Of a DNA stretch of 64,000 bases, positions 21,925-32,744 are shown piece after piece. The notes under the pieces are model-generated. The model ran no database searches, was not told the origin of the DNA, and saw nothing but the letters and a program-made list of their open reading frames with translations. The position numbers were made by a program, and so were the translations under genes. The DNA comes from Amblyomma americanum (lineage: Eukaryota; Arthropoda; Arachnida; Ixodida; Ixodidae), in assembly GCF_052857255.1 (NCBI RefSeq), contig NC_135497.1:545886531-545950530 (forward strand), given 5' to 3'. Numbering within the stretch: the first letter of the stretch is position 1; every line of letters starts with the position of its first letter.

Positions 21925-24409
21925 AATTCGTTTCGGACGCTTGAGGATGTCCACGAAGCATTGCGACTGCTGCCTGTACTTCTCTTCTAGCCGTACCTTG
22001 CGTTCTTCAAGGGCGAGCTGGAGCTTGGCCAGGGCAATTTTTTCCTTTTTCAATGAAAAACTCATGCCCCTCACGCCTGGCTAGCAGCTCTACTTCCAAA
22101 GTTTGCAGCCCTCGAATTCCTGCCAGGAAAACAGAGGAAAACATTTTTGTCAACAGCTGTGGGAATGCTCTTGACGTATTCTTGTAATCATAGTTATGTA
22201 AATCCACCCATGGGACAAACTGCAAATCTCACACACTTCACATCTCTTATACGTGAAAACAGTCTAATGCATTGAAAAAGTTGCTTCTAACACTGTGCAA
22301 ATGAGTAAACAAGGTGTGTGGTACCTGTGAAATCTGTCCAGCTATGAAGGCCCGCTTTTAAGATGCGTACATATGAAGGGGTGCACAAATCTTACAGGAA
22401 CGCAAGAGCATTGCATGGTTAGAAGTGAGGGGCATGGTGACTTGATTGGACATTGCAAGAACCCTGTACAGGGACAAATTTTTTCGGCTGGAGTTTTACA
22501 AAGACTATAAGTATGGTTTACAGCTAATTGCTCAGATTTTTTTTCAGCTTACATTCTTTGAGATTATCAACTGCTTTTATCTGCCATATCTGCAGTATGT
22601 GAACATATAAAGCCTGGATACATCTTTGTACTCTGCCATGCTCAGCAATGTGAAAAACATGAACCAAGCTGGAACTGCCAGCTATCCTTTTTGGGTTCCT
22701 CTTTGACTGTTTTATCTTAAAAGATACAACCCATTACCCAGTTTAGACCGACTCCTTTTAAATGCACATGTCTCTATACGAACACTGTGCATTGATATTC
22801 AAATCACTGCTCGTCACACAAATCTCACGCAGAGTGCCTAAATAAGGTCACAAAATAAAATTTCGTAGCACCTTGTATGAAAAAGATTGCATATGACCTG
22901 CCAATTGCATATTTCTTGCTCATTACATCTGCAATAATCATCATGATGCCAAATCACTGTCCGTGTGTTGCCCTTAATCAGCGTGCAGTATCCTTATATG
23001 CTTTCACCTTTGGGCACATCTTGCACACGCTGCCGCTTTCGCTGTGGCGGTGCTCTTGCCGGACGGGTTTCGGGAACAGCACTGTCATCGGTGTCGGAGT
23101 GGCTCTCTGTTGCAGGAATCTGTTCAGCGTGGAGAGACTGTGGGCTGTGCGGCAACACTTGGGGCTCCTGCTCTGGGTCGCACAGTGATATGAGCAGCTG
23201 AGAAGCCGCTGACCTAGCACCTGCAGGAAAACAACAAAGAAATATATAATTCCACTGCAGTTATAAGGTGTCGACAAAACCACTACTAAATGCAACTTGC
23301 GGGAAGCAATGTATGCTTTGGTCTTGCCACAGTGCATACATCTGTTGGGATGACCACAGCGTTCAGAGAACGAAAAAGGAGCAGGTGATTCAAATTGAAA
23401 AAGCAAGCTTTATTTTAGCTCTACTCGTTTCTTGCTGCACACTGTAAGGGTGAACAACAATTATGAAACTGCATCAACAACACCAGCAGTAAGTCATGAT
23501 GAGTGTTCATCACTCGAAAGTGCAAGCATTTCGAAATTCAGCAGCTGCTCGGTGTCAGCAGCGTTGTTAAATCATGCACAGAAAAATGGTGACTTGTGAA
23601 CAGTTTTTTATCACTGCAATCCCTAAAAAGCACATGACAATAGGAATGTCCCATTTTTATACCAGCTCTCCTACGCAGCTTAAGATGTGCATGATTCATT
23701 GCGCCTTCGAAGCTCAACAGGCAAAGCGGCCCACAAGGCTTTCTTTGGAACACGTATAAGCACGATTGCATCACTTACCGGTTGCCTAAATGTCGTTTGC
23801 TGTCTGCTCCCAGTGTCCATTAATTCTAATGCGCCGTCGCGGAAGTATTGCGCGGCGCGTTTTTTGCCAGCCTCAGAAAATGGCGCTGACACCAGCATTT
23901 TTGATGCCGCAGTCCCATTGCCCTTCCTTGGCTGCGCTCGCGGCTCATACTCGAATTCGAGAGCCAAGTCAGATACCTTTTGGAGTAGCTGTTGGAGTTC
24001 ACCATACTGCTCCTCTGTGCCGGGTCTGAGGTGGCAATCAGATTGTATTTTGAGAAAACGCGTGGCGTTTCTAACCTAGACGGAGAGCAAAGAAACCAAT
24101 TAGACACACAAGTATTTACTTTTTAAGGTTCGCTCTGTCTTTCTGATGGTCATAGTCCAGCAGCAAGTCCACTCGGTCGCGCACTGCTCGTAGCGTGAGC
24201 TCCCGCCGTACCGCAGTCACCACGTTACCCAACACATGCTTCCACATGCCGGGGTTCGCAAACGGATTTACCACAACAACCTCGCACACGAGGCACAAGT
24301 CCTCTTGAATCGTAAACCGCTTTCGAGGTTTACGATTTGACGAGGCTGCTCAACTTTGCGAAGTTGCTGCGGCACATGCGCCTGCGACTGCTGAACCGGC
24401 GGCGGACAT
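21925..24409 (-). pseudogene. Harbinger-associated Myb/SANT-like protein
   Basis: Minus-strand multi-exon gene. Exon 1 (24409 to about 24120) begins MSAAGSAVAG, has an in-frame TGA near 24350, then a Myb/trihelix-like domain (RFTIQEDLCLVCEVVVVNPF, LTLRAVRDRVDLLLDYDHQK). Exon 2 (about 24070-23779) has RPGTEEQYGELQQLLQKV and ends at a good donor (CCG/GTAAG). Exon 3 (about 23220-23010) is acidic with a basic end (PPQRKRQRV). The last exon (about 22127-21925) is a coiled coil (LALEERKVRLEEKYRQQ) ending KRPKRI. Such proteins bind the ends and carry the nuclease to the DNA. Splice phases between exons 2 and 3 do not agree cleanly. Confidence 0.65.
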
Positions 24410-24640
24410 GTTGGAAATCCAAATGTGCCGCGGTCGTGCGAGACCAGAAGGCTTTTCGCGAAGCCCGCTCGTCACGCCGCTGAGCGCTGCGCTTGGCCGG
24501 CGCGCGAGCGGAATGGAGGTGACTGTCCGCTCGCGCGCTCTCGTCCAAGCGGGCTCGCTCACGCGCAGTAGCGCTCCCGCTAGCTCGCTGAGCGGAGCGG
24601 GCGCACAAACCAGCTCAGCTAAAACTCCCTATGACTAGGC

Positions 24641-25020
24641 AGTGCAATCTTTTTAGGGCACCTAGACCATGAGGATTTTTTATAATCCTAAACATTTTAC
24701 AGAAAACAAATTCTATACCTTCAGCTTGGCGCATGATGGCCTGAGCAGCGTATGTGCCATAAAACCCTAACACAACACAATACGCTAAATAAAAATTAGT
24801 AATATCCATATTCACAGCAAACAGCCGAATGAATCAATTAAGTATCTTGGTCTCTCTTTATCTGTTATTAAACCTCTAATGGTAGTTTTCTAAAAGGCAG
24901 CGGCACTGCTTTAACTGGTGGTCCGGTTTTCACTTAAGCCATTTCAGGAACTTCCTTGCTGGGGGCGACTTGTGCTCTCGGAATTTTTATATGGTGCATC
25001 AAATAGCTTCTTCGTCCAAG
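24641..25020. other. No gene seen
   Basis: AT-rich spacer between the Harbinger element and a SINE. No motif recognised. Confidence 0.5.
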
Positions 25021-25275
25021 CCACCACAGCGGTGGCCAAGTGGTTGAGCATCCGGCTCGCATGCGGCAGGTGCGGGGCTCGATCCCCAGTGCTGCCGGGT
25101 ACCCACCGGTAATACAATGGGTGCAAGCTTTCCCCTGGTCTGGTGTTCGGCTTATCTAGGGTGAAATGCTTGGGAAATGGGTCTTTGGCCCCATCTTGAG
25201 AATTCGAAAATATCTTGTGCCATGGCGCTCTTTGGCAATGATTTCCTTGCGCCATAAAAATTCATCATGATCATA
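25021..25275 (+). mobile_element. tRNA-derived SINE (family 2)
   Basis: A different SINE family: A-box-like GGTGGCCAAGTGGTTGAGC and B-box-like GGGCTCGATCCCC, about 40 bp apart as in tRNA. A unique body follows (GGTCTGGTGTTCGGC, TCTTGAGAATTCG), and it ends in an ATTCATCATGATCATAG-type tail. I found no clear TSD. One copy only in the window. Confidence 0.75.
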
Positions 25276-25889
25276 GTCGAAGCCGAACTATGCCGTCTGG
25301 ACCGCCTGGTTAAATGTAAGGCCAAAAAAACGCCACATGTTTCGTCCGGCTTCCCCAAATCCCACATGTGGATGCCTTCCAAATGTGAGGGCTTGGGGTT
25401 TCTGCGCCTTAGGCGGGTAGCTCAAGGTATACACTTCAAATCTCTTACCCAACTACTCGGACTAAATGAAGGTTTCTTCTTTGAGCTATATGACTTAGTT
25501 CTGATTTCATTTAAAGGCCCGAAGGCATTACATATAGAGGGGCTTACAAATTGTTTTTTGTATATGCAGTCATGATGAAAACACAGGCACAATGAACTTA
25601 ACACTGGAACTGTAAACACTAAAAAAGGATAAAATAAGGAGGATCAAGCGCTTACAAAAAGGGTAAGCACAAAAATACAGGGAAAAAATACAGGAAAAGT
25701 ACAGGAAAACTACAGATTCACGTGTTCTGAAAATGACTACTGAGTTTCGCGCGGAATGTTTTGCGATCGTTGCATGAAACTACGTCGTTTGACAGGGCAT
25801 TACAATGGTTTATTTGGTCTGGATGCCCTACTATCGGAGCCTTGCCTACCGCTTTGAAGTTCTAGAGGGCGTGACCGATGCGAAAAAGT
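25276..25889. other. No recognised gene
   Basis: The stretch at 25640-25720 is A-rich with repeated TACAGGAAAA motifs. 25740-25850 (GCGCGGAATGTTTTGCGATCG) may be LINE-derived. No ORF with a recognised domain. Confidence 0.4.
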
Positions 25890-26455
25890 AAGCATGGCGC
25901 AAAAGCGGGGTGCCGAGAAGTGGTGGCAGCAGTATTTGAGCCGTTATGAAAATCTGGACTTGTTCGCCCATAAACATCTACCGTATGCAAATTCATGTCT
26001 TAACACTAATTGGAAACTTCTTCGTGACGAGGACCGAATCAAAGCCCGGAGATTAGGGAAAAATCTCTACCCAACTCGATCTCTCACTAGCAGAAAGAGT
26101 ACCGATCCATGTGCCCGATTATATTAGAGATGGGGACTCCGACAGGAAACCACATTCCACGTATTACAAAAGTGAGTCACTCAACCTCCCTCGTACTGAG
26201 CGACACAACGTTATCTCGAAGCAAGTTGCAAGACTTGCTAGGGAGAAATTGCCTGGAGCTGAAGTCATCGAGGAACCTGTTCTCACACCGACTAGCGGAA
26301 CACGGCTTAAACCGGACGTAGTAATTGAGTCAATCTCACCGGTCATTATTGTTGATATCACTGTGGTGTGGAACGTCAATGAAGGTGTGTCATCAGCCAT
26401 AAAAATGTGGAAAAATCTACTAAGTACAGCGTGCTCCGGGCCAACTTCCTAGCAA
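25890..26455 (+). pseudogene. R2-type LINE restriction-like endonuclease remnant
   Basis: The C-terminal end of an RLE-type LINE ORF. The second frame (26111-26452) shows RLAREKLPGAEVIEEPVL, then GTRLKPDVVIES and VIIVDITVVWN followed by IKMWK. This is the PD...D...K nuclease pattern of R2, R4/Dong and related LINEs, which nick specific targets. The upstream frame (25894-26127) overlaps by a frameshift near 26070. No RT or CCHC region remains and no 28S rDNA flank is visible, so it sits outside its usual target or belongs to a relative with another target. Confidence 0.72.
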
Positions 26456-28149
26456 AAAAAATTAGCAGTGGCTTAGCTCGGCTATGCCAGGATATACGTA
26501 GCGTGAGCTATGCTGAGACGCTGAGCATCAACTGCCGCTGAGCAGCAATCTCGCTCTCCTTCTCCATGGCTATTCCTCACTGGCGAACGCCCCGCTATAA
26601 GTATACCGCCACTGATGCCTCTGCGCATACGCACAAAATGAGAGGCGCTATCAAGCGGCTCCGGCGCAGCGTCAGACTTGGCTACTGCGCAACGGAGACG
26701 CACAGCTGCGCACGCGCCGGCGCCAGTGTGTCTGCTGCGGCTATGACGGCATTCCTCTGGAATGCGCAGACCAGCGAGGCGCGCGGGGCGGCGGCTCCGG
26801 CGCGCCAGCTGTGCGTCGGGCACGTCACTGCTCCTCGCGCATGCGCAGCACGACTCTCCAGGAGCCACGCGAAACTGCTTAACCTCGGCCAGTGTAGCTT
26901 ACGCTATAAAAACGGACAAACTGGACTGCGTACCATGCTTTGAGAAGACGCCGCTTTTGACAAGGTGTAAAGACAAACGGGAGCGCCTCGTCATTGAAAC
27001 TTTTCGCAACGGCACCATGGAAAATTGCGTTAGCAAGCCTTCCATTTTCATGTCATCCAAAGAATTTTCGTTTTTGAAAGGCCGCATGTAGGCTTCTGAT
27101 CTTAGGGTGGCATCCTTCAGAGGCGTTCTTCCGTTCGTATAGGTTTCTCTGTAATAAGTGCTGTCTATGTTCCCGAAAAGGTTCTGTTAGGCAATGTCAG
27201 CTTGTGCGATGGGTTCGGTTCTTTCATGCTTAATAAAAGTTTTGGAGTATCACAGCTTTTGTGTGTTTTCTGTTTGATTGTAGCTGACTTGGAGCCTATT
27301 TTCAGTTTTTGTTGTTTCGTGACGTAGCTTTTCTGACCTTATAGACTGTTATGTGCTGTTGAGACCTGGACCCTTTTTCACTGCTTTCTTGTTTAATGAT
27401 GTAGAATGAAGCGGTTAGTTTTGTATTGCTTTGTTGTTTTTTGGGGCCTGTCTAGCGTTTATGGGTGTTCGCATTTGTGCTTGCAGACGGTAAGGCTTCT
27501 TTGTTCCCATCAGTTGGTTGTCGTTTTCACTATCTTGTTAGTGTGGCGCTCGACTGTGTACTTCCGCGGTGCGATTGTTATGGTTTTCGATTGAGTGGGC
27601 CGGCCCAGTTTAAGACTATCATTTTATACATCATAGTTTTGCAGTTTGATTTCTCTCCTCAGATTTCTTTCCATCCGTCGTGTTTTTGATGAGATGCTGA
27701 GGTCACCTTACATACGCCTTGTGCTTTTTCACGAAATAAACTTGTTAGTTTGCGTTTGTGCGTGTGTTTGCATCTTCGCCGTCCGAGTCTCGTTGGTGCA
27801 GTTTTTTCATCGCATCGATAATGAACCAACTAGCACGACAAGTTCAACTATTCAGTGCAGGTAGGCAAGAAGCAGGCTGGACACCGGACAGAGCGCGAAT
27901 ACAGCATAGACTTCAGAAATGGCACGGGGGGGGGGGGGGGGGGGGAGGGGGAGGAGTTATTAATCGAGTTCTCAGGAAGGAATAATTTATGGATCATGAA
28001 TACCTTTTTTCGCAAACGGGAAAACAGGAGTGCTCGTAGAACAACCCCAATGGTGAGAATAAAAATTAGTCTTCAAACTGTGCGCCCACCCTGGCATCGT
28101 GCAGGATGTGGAGGTCCTTGTAAAGGTCCGTTATAGCGACCACATGAGG
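26456..28149. other. No recognised gene; SINE-like head and G run
   Basis: At 26465-26520 a tRNA-like A box (GTGGCTTAGCTCGG) resembles the one at 29998, suggesting a third short-element family, but no B box is clear. 26560-26900 is GC-rich. 27909-27926 is a G run followed by a G/A-rich stretch. Open frames across 26482-26943 on both strands look like GC-rich chance frames. Confidence 0.4.
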
Positions 28150-29230
28150 GTGTAATCTCGAATGAGCCTTGACTTGAAGAGCGAACGAAAGAAACTAGTG
28201 AGGCGGAAGGCCATGAACGATTTAGCGCTAGGAGGGAAAGTAAAGGAATTCAGGATATCGCTGCACAAAAGATATTCGGCTTTAACTGAAGAAGACGACC
28301 TTCATTTTCAAGCAACGAACAATAATCTCACAGCTATCATTAACGAGGGCGCAGTGGCAGTAAGCGGTAGGATGGTTAGAAAGGATAGCGTCGAAGTCTC
28401 TCAAGAGACGAAAGATCTCATTAAGAAACGCCAAAGCATGAAAGCGTCTACTCCTACAGGCAATAGATCTGGCAGAGCTTTCGAACCTAATCAATGAGCA
28501 CAAGGCAACCGACGTAAGTATAATATAGAGATAATCGGCCGTACCATAATAAACAGAGGTAGCCTAAAAGCTGCGAAGAAACTAATTGAGCACGCTCTAA
28601 GGAACGGCGGTAGCCTAAAGGTGCGAAAAAGTAACTTGGCTTAGGCAAAAATCAGATAACGTCACTAACGAAAGAGGAAGTAACTAAAGCGTTAAGAGCA
28701 ACGCAAAGGGGGAAACCAGCTGGTGAGGATCAGCTAACTGCAGAACGTTGAAGGACGGAGGGGAGATTGTGCTATAAAAACTAGCCACGCTGTATACGCA
28801 ATGCCTTATGAATTCGAGCATACCAGAAGCTTGGAAGAGCGCTAACATCATCTTAATCCATTAAAAATGCGACGTTAACTTGAAAAATTAGACTGGTTAG
28901 CTTGCAGTCCGTTGCCTATAAGGTAGTTACTAAGGTAATCACTAAAAAAGTAAGGAAAACCTCAGACCAGAATCAACCAAATGAACAGGCAGGCTTTCAT
29001 AAGGGATAATGAAGAATAGCCATTTTCGAACTATCAATCACGCATGTAATAGAGAAATGCGCAAAATATAGCCAAGCGGCATACATAGCCCTCATACGCT
29101 ACGAAAAACCATTTCACTCAGTCAAAACCTTCGCGGTCACGCAGGATGAAGAACAGTCTGATGTGAAAATAGTGGAAGATATCTATAACGGCTGCAGATC
29201 TACTGTAGTCTTTTACAACATCATTGTATG
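28150..29230 (+). pseudogene. RTE ORF2, endonuclease-RT linker and RT start
   Basis: The 28162-28497 frame contains VKEFRISLHKRYSALTEEDD, NLTAIINEGAVAV and SQETKDLIKKRQSMKA, the connector region of RTE/BovB ORF2. After frame breaks the sequence continues with LKAAKKLIEHA-like and RT-like pieces (VIEKCAKYSQAAYIALI, VEDIYNGCRSTVVFYN near 29180-29225). Many stops and short deletions indicate old age. The endonuclease upstream is absent. Confidence 0.72.
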
Positions 29231-29377
29231 GGAACAGTGTCACAGCGACGGGATGCATACAAGACAAGCGCTAACAACTGAGTTCATAGAATGACCGGAA
29301 GGTAGATACATAAAATGAAAGCAAACTATCAAAAAGATATTTAAAAAATTGAAAACGCAGCCGCAACAAGATGTTAT

Positions 29378-29898
29378 CTATGTTTCGTGGGAGGCAATAT
29401 ATTCTATTTTCTTGTCATTTAATGTGACAGAATGATTGCTGACGCAATTGACGCCTTGATTGTGGATGTAAAATGCTTCCATGATTTTGTACGTAACCTT
29501 CTTATGACGACAAAACATTGCTGCCTTTTTGTACTTCAGTGAAAAAATTCGTGCTATAAACCCGGCCGTCATTTTCAAACTTCCTTTCATGCGTACTTTC
29601 TTGCTTGCATTTGCACTGAGCGCAGTGGGCACTTTTTTCGCATTTTCATGGTCCATCACCCTCTTGTTCAGTCATTGCCCTATTTGTCCGACGTGAACGG
29701 CATGGTATGAGAAAATTCTTTGTCATACCCTGTTTTCCTCACAAAGGACTGAGGGAGAGAGATGGCGCACCTGGCAGCCATCCTTCTTCGATTTTTGTGC
29801 CTGCATAAATTGTGTGCACATATTGAGCCGTCAAGGGAAGAAAAAAAGAGGTTCTCGTTATGAGATACATGACGGAAGCCAGTATTCAACCAAACCAA
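29378..29898 (-). pseudogene. PLE GIY-YIG nuclease remnant
   Basis: Frames 29680-29898 and 29378-29659 together give SHTMPFTSDK, a degraded HVGQIGQ (from the GIY-YIG core YIGQTG), LNKRVMDHENAKK, and the conserved C-terminal block YKIMEAFYIHNQGVNCVSN. The second Tyr motif is altered (HVGQ) and a stop lies inside it. It follows the RT piece above on the same strand, so it is likely the nuclease of the same element. Confidence 0.75.
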
Positions 29899-29993
29899 GA
29901 AGCACAGGGGACGTTTTTAACGAGATAGCTTTAAAGGCCTCGTTGTCTAGAAAATCCTGCGTCGCCATTGTTACGCCGGCATTGTGAACGAAA

Positions 29994-30860
29994 AAAAAAA
30001 AATTGGCGGTGGTTTAGCTCTGGTTAACTATGGAGTGACGCGATAGCTACAGCTTACCAAGTGGAATTTGCTCAGTTGAATTGCAAAGTTACTCTTTCGG
30101 CGCTCCGTTTCTCTGGGCGTTCCTTCTTCATCTTCGCACCACTTGACACGGCGCATAAGCACAGCTGTTGCAGCTCGGTTTCGTCGGCGCGCCGCGCCGT
30201 GCCGCCGGCAACAGCGGATGCTCCGCACCACGTGAACAACCACGTGACTACAAAGTGGTGGCGGCGCCGCCACAGGGTGGGAGCGAAGCCACAGGGTAGC
30301 GGCGCCGTCACGCTGAAGGCTCGAAGTGGTACCGTAATGTAGCTATCGCTATAAAATCATGCGCATGACTCCCGCAGGTGGTACTTAAAGAGCAACCTGG
30401 GAGGCAGGTGGGCCACCTAGATCAGGTGACCTTGCGGCGCCATCACAACCTGCCCAATTTGGCAGGTGGCAGTTAAATTCGTGATTGGTCGCTCGGGACG
30501 ATCAACCTCTGCCCCACGAAACCCACCGCTGGGAGCACCTGCCATAGCAGGGCATTGGCGCATGCCTAAACCGCTGCACCACTGCGCCAGGAGGAGTATG
30601 AGGACTCCCAGAGATCTTTGAATGTAAAGTAGACAATGGCATTCTGCATATATGGGAATTAACCCACTAACCCCTTAAGACATAGCTTAAGTGTCCCTTC
30701 ATTTTTTTTTTCATTTGCGGTTACGATTACTCGAAAATTAATGCGTAATTATTTCGCGGCTTAAAGATAATTCATAAAAAAGAAGAAAAATCAACAACAA
30801 GGCGCCGGTGGGATCTTAACCCGCGGCCTCTGATCAGGTCCGGATTCCACCTGCGATATG
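29994..30860. repeat. Cluster of short tRNA-like elements inside the PLE
   Basis: 29994-30350 starts with A run, GCGGTGGTTTAGCTCTGG (A-box-like) and has a perfect 12-bp inverted pair GCGATAGCTACA at 30040-30051 and 30338-30349. On the minus strand, about 30600-30370 carries TGGCGCAGTGGTGCAGCGG (A-box-like) and GAGGTTGATCGTCCC. About 30830-30850 carries GGGTTAAGATCCC (B-box-like). These look like two or more small retro-elements stacked in the PLE; their ends are not resolved. Confidence 0.5.
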
Positions 30861-30971
30861 TGGTTGTTTGTTTTTTTCTTCTTTCTCATAAATTATCTTT
30901 ATTTCTTTGAACAATTACACAATAATTTTCAACTGATCAACACCAAAAATGAAAACAAAGCGTCTTCTTCT

Positions 30972-32520
30972 TCAAAGCATCTTGCTATTGGTAACTGTTA
31001 GCTTCCATTGTTTGCACACACTACTCAGTTTGCTAGGAGCGCACAATAAGACGTCGGCGTCGTACCTGCTCGCAACCTCCATGAGACCATGAGACATGAT
31101 ATGCGTATAAGGGACAACAGTCAGTCTTCTCTTCTTTCTCATATAGGGCTGACCACTTAAGCACTTTTCTAAAGCCCTGGAAATTATTTGAGCCAGGTAA
31201 TGAGCAGCGCATAACCTGTCAACTTGTGTCGTATTGGTGTCAGCAATCCTCTCATGACACGACTTTTTGAGATCAGATGTCAGACACAATACTTTTATGC
31301 TTTTTTTATTAGCTTGGAATGACCGGATGAAAAGTTCAATAAAGGTTTAGTATACCTTGGGCGATAACAGCAGCAAAAAATTTCAGGTTCAAGTAACAGT
31401 CAGGTATAAAAACTGAAGCTGATTGTCAGTGGGGACCTCGGCTCAGGACTTGAGGCCGCGTCCGTATTTATTGAATACTTTCAGTATATCAACTAGCCTT
31501 CTTGAAAAGCTACCTGCATGGGTGATAACCAAATAGTCATCTACATACCTGAAGATACGAGGGTCCAAGTCGTGTGACGCATCGTTTATTCCTCTGTCAA
31601 CACTGCTAAGGAAGATATCGGTGAGAATCGGTGCAATCCTGGATCCGATGCAAACACCTACTGCTTGCTGTGCCATTGAACCACAATCATTTTCAGCCGC
31701 CGCCGTAGCTGAGTGGTTATGGCGCTCGGCTGCCGGCCCGAAAGACGCGGGTTCGATCCCGGCCGCGGCGGTCGAATTTCGATGGAGGCGAAATTCTAGA
31801 GGCCCGTGTGCTGTGCGATGTCAGTGCACGTATAAGAACCCCAGGTGGTCGAAATTTTCGGAGCCCTTCACTACGGCGGCCCTCATAACCTGAGTCGCTT
31901 TGAGACGTTAAATCCCCCATATACCATAAACAATCATTTACAAGTAGAACGATAGAAATTGCAAAAAGCTTTCCACAGATCCTCCGCATTTGTCAACGAA
32001 AGCAAATTCATAATTATCTTGGGTAATGCATCCGTTCCCAGCGTTCATAAACTCACGGTGTGGCAAGGAATAAAACAAATTAACCACGTCCATGTTGTAC
32101 AACGTGCAAGTTGCCGGGTTTTCTAGCTTGGGATTATCCACCAGCATTTTAGAACATTGTATAAAAAAAGGATCATACGCTTCCAGGGATGCTAGCTGTC
32201 TCTTAAGGTTAACCGACACGGCATGCTGCAATGTGCGACGTTCAGAAACAGAAGAGCGGAATGCCCAGTTCATACGTTCTGGCGGTGAACAATACGTCAA
32301 GGTGCTGCCCCTTTAACTTATTTGCTGCATTAGTCAGTATTCCCAAGTTATGGTGCATTAAAAGATCAACGGAATCTCACTTTGCCTTGGCGCCCTCAAA
32401 GGCTACCGGCTTGAAATTCTTCTCAAACGCTTCGGACGCCTTCCCCGCAAAGGAACCCTCTTGAAGGAGAAAAAGTAACCCTCATTATTGACCATTACTA
32501 ACCTGAGATCACTTTTCACC
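30972..32520 (-). pseudogene. PLE reverse transcriptase, broken by a SINE
   Basis: Upstream piece (32520-31938): FEKNFKPVAFEGAKAK, LLMHHNLGIL, KLKGQHLDVLF, LYNMDVVNLFYSLP. After the SINE (31676-31443): AQQAVGVCIGSRIAPILTDIFL and the catalytic FRYVDDYLVI, a PLE-type YVDD box with both Asp present. The next piece (31289-30972) has VVPYTHIMSHGLMEVASRY and APSKLSSVC, the region linking RT to nuclease. Several in-frame stops and the SINE make it non-functional. Confidence 0.8.
31693..31929 (+). mobile_element. tRNA-derived SINE (family 1) inside PLE
   Basis: Forward copy, nearly identical to the one at 12504: A box GTAGCTGAGTGG, B box GGTTCGATCCC, tail GAGACGTTAAATCCCCC. Flanked by the 10-bp duplication ACAATCATTT at 31683-31692 and 31930-31939. 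It interrupts the RT of the PLE between the palm segments, so it is younger than the PLE. Confidence 0.93.
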
Positions 32521-32744
32521 TTTTAGGTGCAAAGGAGACACACAGTCTCCTTTGTGTTGCCGCTGTTTCTTTTCATGCTGTCGGCCTTCAACAGCACATC
32601 CACGCATTCCTCTATGCACCGCCAGCGCATATCTTCGGGGGCCAGGCGAGTAATGTTTTCCAAAAAAGCCACCTACTATGCCGGATTCAGACGAGGCGTG
32701 TCCCGCCGCTGTTGCTTTATTCCCCTACAATGAATGCATACAAA

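Larger units (their letters stand above)
19600..24640. mobile_element. PIF/Harbinger DNA transposon, decayed
   Basis: Holds the two genes expected of a Harbinger element: a DDE nuclease (plus, 20071-21182) and a Myb/SANT-like DNA-binding protein (minus, 24409-21925), arranged tail to tail. Both have apparent introns and both are broken. The terminal repeats are not resolved; TTTTAGCTGA near 19610 and its reverse complement near 24620 are candidate ends. The 740 bp between the two genes shows no further ORF. GC-rich sequence at 24350-24610 may be the promoter side of the Myb-like gene. Confidence 0.7.
29240..32520 (-). mobile_element. Penelope-like element, nested and interrupted
   Basis: Minus-strand PLE in the order RT (32520-31440), linker (31290-30970), an unrelated block of about 1 kb (30960-29900), then the GIY-YIG nuclease (29898-29378). 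The RT part is interrupted by a SINE at 31693-31929 whose 10-bp TSD restores the reading frame region cleanly. The boundaries with the surrounding RTE are approximate. PLEs are a distinct RT class related to telomerase reverse transcriptase. Confidence 0.7.

Noticed and set aside
26482..26943. Opposed frames of 128 and 125 codons
   Set aside because: GC-rich sequence with few stops on either strand; no motif.
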